A DNA stretch of 64,000 bases, from NCBI GenBank assembly GCA_963665005.2, contig CAXXTQ010000001.1, positions 1,426,001-1,490,000 of the forward strand. The letters are read 5' to 3'. The translations under genes and the position numbers were made by a program. The notes under the pieces are model-generated. The model was given only the letters and a program-made list of their open reading frames with translations. It was not told where the DNA came from and made no database searches. The DNA comes from G963665005 sp963665005. Its GTDB lineage: Bacteria; Bacillota; Clostridia; Christensenellales; SZUA-584. Shown piece by piece: positions 61,336 to 64,000 of the stretch; position 1 is the stretch's first letter; each line of letters opens with the position of its first letter.

Positions 61336-62112
61336 ATGAGCAAATATACAATTTATCCGTTGATACTTATGTATATCGAGCAAGCTGAGCGATCAGTACA
61401 GGCCTATTTAAGGGACTTTGGAATGAAAATTGAGATGCCTGTGGTTTGCTGGCTTGTGCAGGGGTGTGGAAAAAACATTCTTGTTGATTCCGGCGTTTGT
61501 TCTGCGGAGTTGGCGGAAAAGAACCACTATCCTGTTCGACAGACTCCCGAAATGCGACTGGCAAATCAACTCCGTGCCTACGGCGTAGACCCAAATATGG
61601 TGGATACAATTATCCTTACACATTTACATTGGGATCATTGTTACAATTTAGAGTTATTTCCCAATACAAATATCTATGTGCAAAAGAGAGAACTGGAGTA
61701 TGCTGTTGACCCGTTGCCGGACCATGATCTGGTTTATGAGGGGCCAAAATCAGGGATATACCCTTCATGGCTCGATCACAGAAACCGTTTTGAGGTTGTG
61801 GACGGAGATTTTACACTCTGCTAAGGAATAGAGGTATATTTGCTGCCTGGTCATACGCCTGGTATGCAGAACGTGGCAATCAATACGACAAATGGCGTTT
61901 ATCTGATTGCCGGTGATAATGTTCCGACTACAGCAAACTGGGAGGGGGATGAGAGGCAGAAGCATATTCCAAGTTCGATACATATTAATCTTATTGACTA
62001 TTACAGATTCTTCGAACGGATGGAGAGGATATGTGACCATGTCCTTCCGGGGCATGATATGTGCCTTGCTGACATACCAGTAATACCGCCAAATACGGTT
62101 TCTGGCAAGTAA
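61336..62112 (+). pseudogene. Metallo-beta-lactamase-fold hydrolase (lactonase-like), in-frame stop
   Basis: The first part has T-H-L-H-W-D-H-C, the zinc-binding HxHxDH motif. The second part continues in the same frame with L-L-P-G-H-T-P-G-M, I-A-G-D-N and V-L-P-G-H-D. Only a TAA at 61822-61824 separates them, between D-F-T-L-C and G-I-E-V-Y. No length change occurs, so this is a single nonsense change or a base error. GAAAGGGGAG precedes ATG 61336. AHL-lactonase-like proteins of this family hydrolyse lactones or other esters, fitting an opening step for a sugar-acid lactone. Confidence 0.8.
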
Positions 62113-62249
62113 GATTTTTTTCGCTCCTGATTCTAATAATATAGCTCTGGGCTGATAAATGTTATTAAGTCATAAGTAGATTAGAATAAAAAAAACCGGA
62201 TTTGGTCGAGTATTTAGATTAATTAATATATTTCAAGGAGGGAATATAC

Positions 62250-63407
62250 ATGAAGAAGTTTGCGCCACTTAGTGCTTTGCTGAAGCATTTTGTGAAAATA
62301 GGGCCCACGGGCTGCGCTTGCATGGTATCGAAAGGCGGAGATACGGTATTTGAAAAATACTGTGGCTATGCGGATAAGGAAGGGAAAAATCCCATAACAC
62401 CAGAGACAATTTATCGGGTGTATTCCATGACCAAGGTCATTACGGTTACAGCAGCGCTTATGCTGTACGAGCGTGGCATGTATTTGCTGAGTGATCCACT
62501 GAAAGAATATATGCCTGAATTTTCGAATATACAGGTCTGTTCATACGATGCCTCAGGCCAATTGACTATTCAGCCCGTAAAAAAATCGATAACGGTTCGG
62601 GATATTTTTTGTATGACTTCCGGGCTGACATACGATGGCGAGGCATGTGAAACGGAGAAACAAACAAAAGAGTACTATAAAGCGCTGAGGAGCAATAACT
62701 ATACCGCCAGAGAAGCAATGCAAGAGCTTACTCGTGTGCCTTTGGCGTTTGAACCGGGTACACACTGGAAATACGGCTTGAGTCACGACGTTTTGGGTGC
62801 TTTTATTGAAGTACTGTCAGGTAAACGCTTAGGTCACTTTATGCAGGACGAAATATTCGGGCCTCTGGGTATGAAAGACTCATTCTTCCATATACCCAAA
62901 GACAAAGAACATCGGCTTTGTGATATCTACACGCGCAACGCCGACGGAACCTACAGTGATTATCCGGGGTGTGGCCGCGAATTTAACGATGTTAGAGACC
63001 GCTACGATAACGGCGGTGGCGGTGTCATGTGTACATTGGAAGACTATATGGCTTTTGCAAACGCACTGGCTTGTGGCGGCGAAAAGAATGGCGGCCGGTT
63101 ACTGGGAAGAAAAACGATCGAGATGATGGCGACCAACCATCTTGGGCAGGAACAACTTCGAGATTTTCGCAATACGCCACAACGTGCAGGATATGGTTAT
63201 GGGCTCGGCGTACGCACCTTAATGGATAGGGCGTCAAGTGGTAGTAATTCGAGCATTGGCGAATTTGGTTGGGGAGGTCTCGCGGGTACATGGATGATGG
63301 TTGACCCCAAGGAAGAAGCCGCGGCCGTTTTCATGCAGCAGTTGTGGCCAAGTATGAGTGAATATATACAACCACGGCTGTGTGCTGCCATCAATGCGGC
63401 GCTATGA
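62250..63407 (+). CDS. Serine beta-lactamase-like hydrolase (esterase/class C fold)
   Basis: 385 residues. The S-M-T-K motif near 60-63 is the SxxK nucleophile, followed by Y-G-L-S as the Tyr-x-Ser-like element and a C-terminal G-W-G-G box. No signal peptide or lipobox is visible, so it is probably cytoplasmic and more likely an esterase or acyl-hydrolase than a resistance enzyme. CAAGGAGGG precedes ATG 62250. It follows the metallo-hydrolase, suggesting ester or lactone substrates for the operon. Confidence 0.85.
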   Translation: MKKFAPLSALLKHFVKIGPTGCACMVSKGGDTVFEKYCGYADKEGKNPITPETIYRVYSMTKVITVTAALMLYERGMYLLSDPLKEYMPEFSNIQVCSYDASGQLTIQPVKKSITVRDIFCMTSGLTYDGEACETEKQTKEYYKALRSNNYTAREAMQELTRVPLAFEPGTHWKYGLSHDVLGAFIEVLSGKRLGHFMQDEIFGPLGMKDSFFHIPKDKEHRLCDIYTRNADGTYSDYPGCGREFNDVRDRYDNGGGGVMCTLEDYMAFANALACGGEKNGGRLLGRKTIEMMATNHLGQEQLRDFRNTPQRAGYGYGLGVRTLMDRASSGSNSSIGEFGWGGLAGTWMMVDPKEEAAAVFMQQLWPSMSEYIQPRLCAAINAAL

Positions 63408-63440
63408 CTTAATTGTAGTAGTACGGAATAGGAGCACATC

Positions 63441-64000
63441 TTGAGTATCTATCATCTGATTGGTATTATCATTACTTTATCTGCCATTACGGCTGTCGGA
63501 ATATATTCGGGTAAAAAAGTAAAAAACGCCTCGGATTTTTCAACAGGCGGCAGAAAAGCTGGAGCAGCCATCGTAACGGGCACGATCATGGGGACTTTGG
63601 TAGGCGGCGCTTCAACTGTAGGTACGGCACAGCTTGCCTATACCTACGGTTTTTCCGCCTGGTGGTGGACACTGGGCGGCGGGATAGGCTGTCTTATTTT
63701 GGCACTTGGGTTTACGAAGCCGTTGCGAAGGACAGGCTGTAATACCATTCAAGGAATGATCTCTAAAGAATTCGGAACAAGGGCAGGCATTTATTCTTCT
63801 GTACTTGCGTCAATTGGGATGTTTATCAACATTATTGCACAGATGATTGCGGCAACAGCGCTGATTACAGCTATTTTTCCGTTAGGGATTATACCAAGTT
63901 CAATTATCGCCGGGACGCTGATGACTTTGTATGTCATATTTGGCGGTGTCTGGGGTACGGGGCTTGTTGGCGTCGTAAAGCTGATTCTTATCTATATTGC
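63441..64000 (+). CDS. Sodium:solute symporter family transporter (3' end outside window)
   Basis: The frame starts with TTG at 63441, with AGGAGC seven bases before it, and runs open to the window end (186 codons). It has hydrophobic helices, S-G-K-K-V-K-N-A-S-D-F-S-T-G-G-R-K near the first loop, and M-G-T-L-V-G-G-A-S-T-V-G-T-A-Q-L-A-Y, a conserved SSS stretch. It would import an organic solute with sodium. It is a second uptake route in the operon, perhaps for a product of the hydrolases. Confidence 0.82.
   Translation, partial: MSIYHLIGIIITLSAITAVGIYSGKKVKNASDFSTGGRKAGAAIVTGTIMGTLVGGASTVGTAQLAYTYGFSAWWWTLGGGIGCLILALGFTKPLRRTGCNTIQGMISKEFGTRAGIYSSVLASIGMFINIIAQMIAATALITAIFPLGIIPSSIIAGTLMTLYVIFGGVWGTGLVGVVKLILIYI

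Overview
The window looks like chromosome or large-contig DNA of an anaerobic low-GC Firmicute (Clostridia). The signs are A/T-rich intergenic DNA with strong AGGAGG ribosome sites, Gram-positive lipoprotein and signal-peptide genes, and conjugation genes of the type found in clostridial integrative conjugative elements (ICEs). No rRNA, tRNA or other taxonomic marker was seen, so genus and species stay open.

Region 1 (1-2625 and 17684-29323) is a Tad/Flp-type pilus locus split in two. The left part has the CpaF/TadA ATPase (cut by the window edge), TadB-like and TadC-like membrane proteins. The right part has a small pilin-like protein, two TadE/DUF4320-like pseudopilins, a large thioester-like/CARDB surface protein, a prepilin peptidase, a 29-residue membrane peptide, a DUF6076-like zinc protein, a membrane protein, and three secreted proteins sharing one C-terminal domain, two of them with nine RCC1-like repeats in front.

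Region 2 (2634-17570) is a cargo block lying between tadC and the pilin gene. It holds single genes that look like defence or accessory genes: a two-helix membrane protein, a SEFIR/TIR-like protein, a lipoprotein, an HNH-like protein, a small pair with a PD-(D/E)XK-like protein, a 1344-residue nuclease-STAND NTPase, and a divergent SF1 helicase-PLD protein of about 1370 residues. A recurring intergenic sequence punctuates these genes. A DUF4238-like gene at 21546 sits inside the pilus operon with similar flanks.

Region 3 (29381-43008) is a conjugative processing module: a leader ORF overlapping a terminator, a 2391-residue ArdC/methylase/helicase protein, DUF3991-Toprim, SSB, direct repeats and a candidate oriT hairpin, MobC, a MOBP-type relaxase, a PcfB-ArdC fusion, a small protein, and VirD4/TraG. 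VirD4 stops soon after its ATPase core begins, at the point where a large serine recombinase gene of much higher GC (43074-44969) begins. The rest of virD4 and the mating-channel genes are not in the window.

Region 4 (45367-64000) is a LacI-controlled catabolic locus. A divergent LacI regulator faces a near-consensus promoter with a perfect 16-bp palindromic operator, followed by a five-gene oligopeptide-type ABC importer and a run of enzymes: FAD oxidoreductase (frameshifted), SDR, HpcH/CitE-type CoA-ester lyase, acylating aldehyde dehydrogenase, split transketolase, D-2-hydroxyacid dehydrogenase, glycerate kinase, metallo-beta-lactamase-fold hydrolase (in-frame stop), serine beta-lactamase-like hydrolase, and a sodium:solute symporter cut by the window end. 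The enzymes suggest breakdown of a hydroxylated acid or its ester through aldehyde/ketol transfer and hydroxypyruvate to 2-phosphoglycerate; the substrate cannot be read from the sequence.
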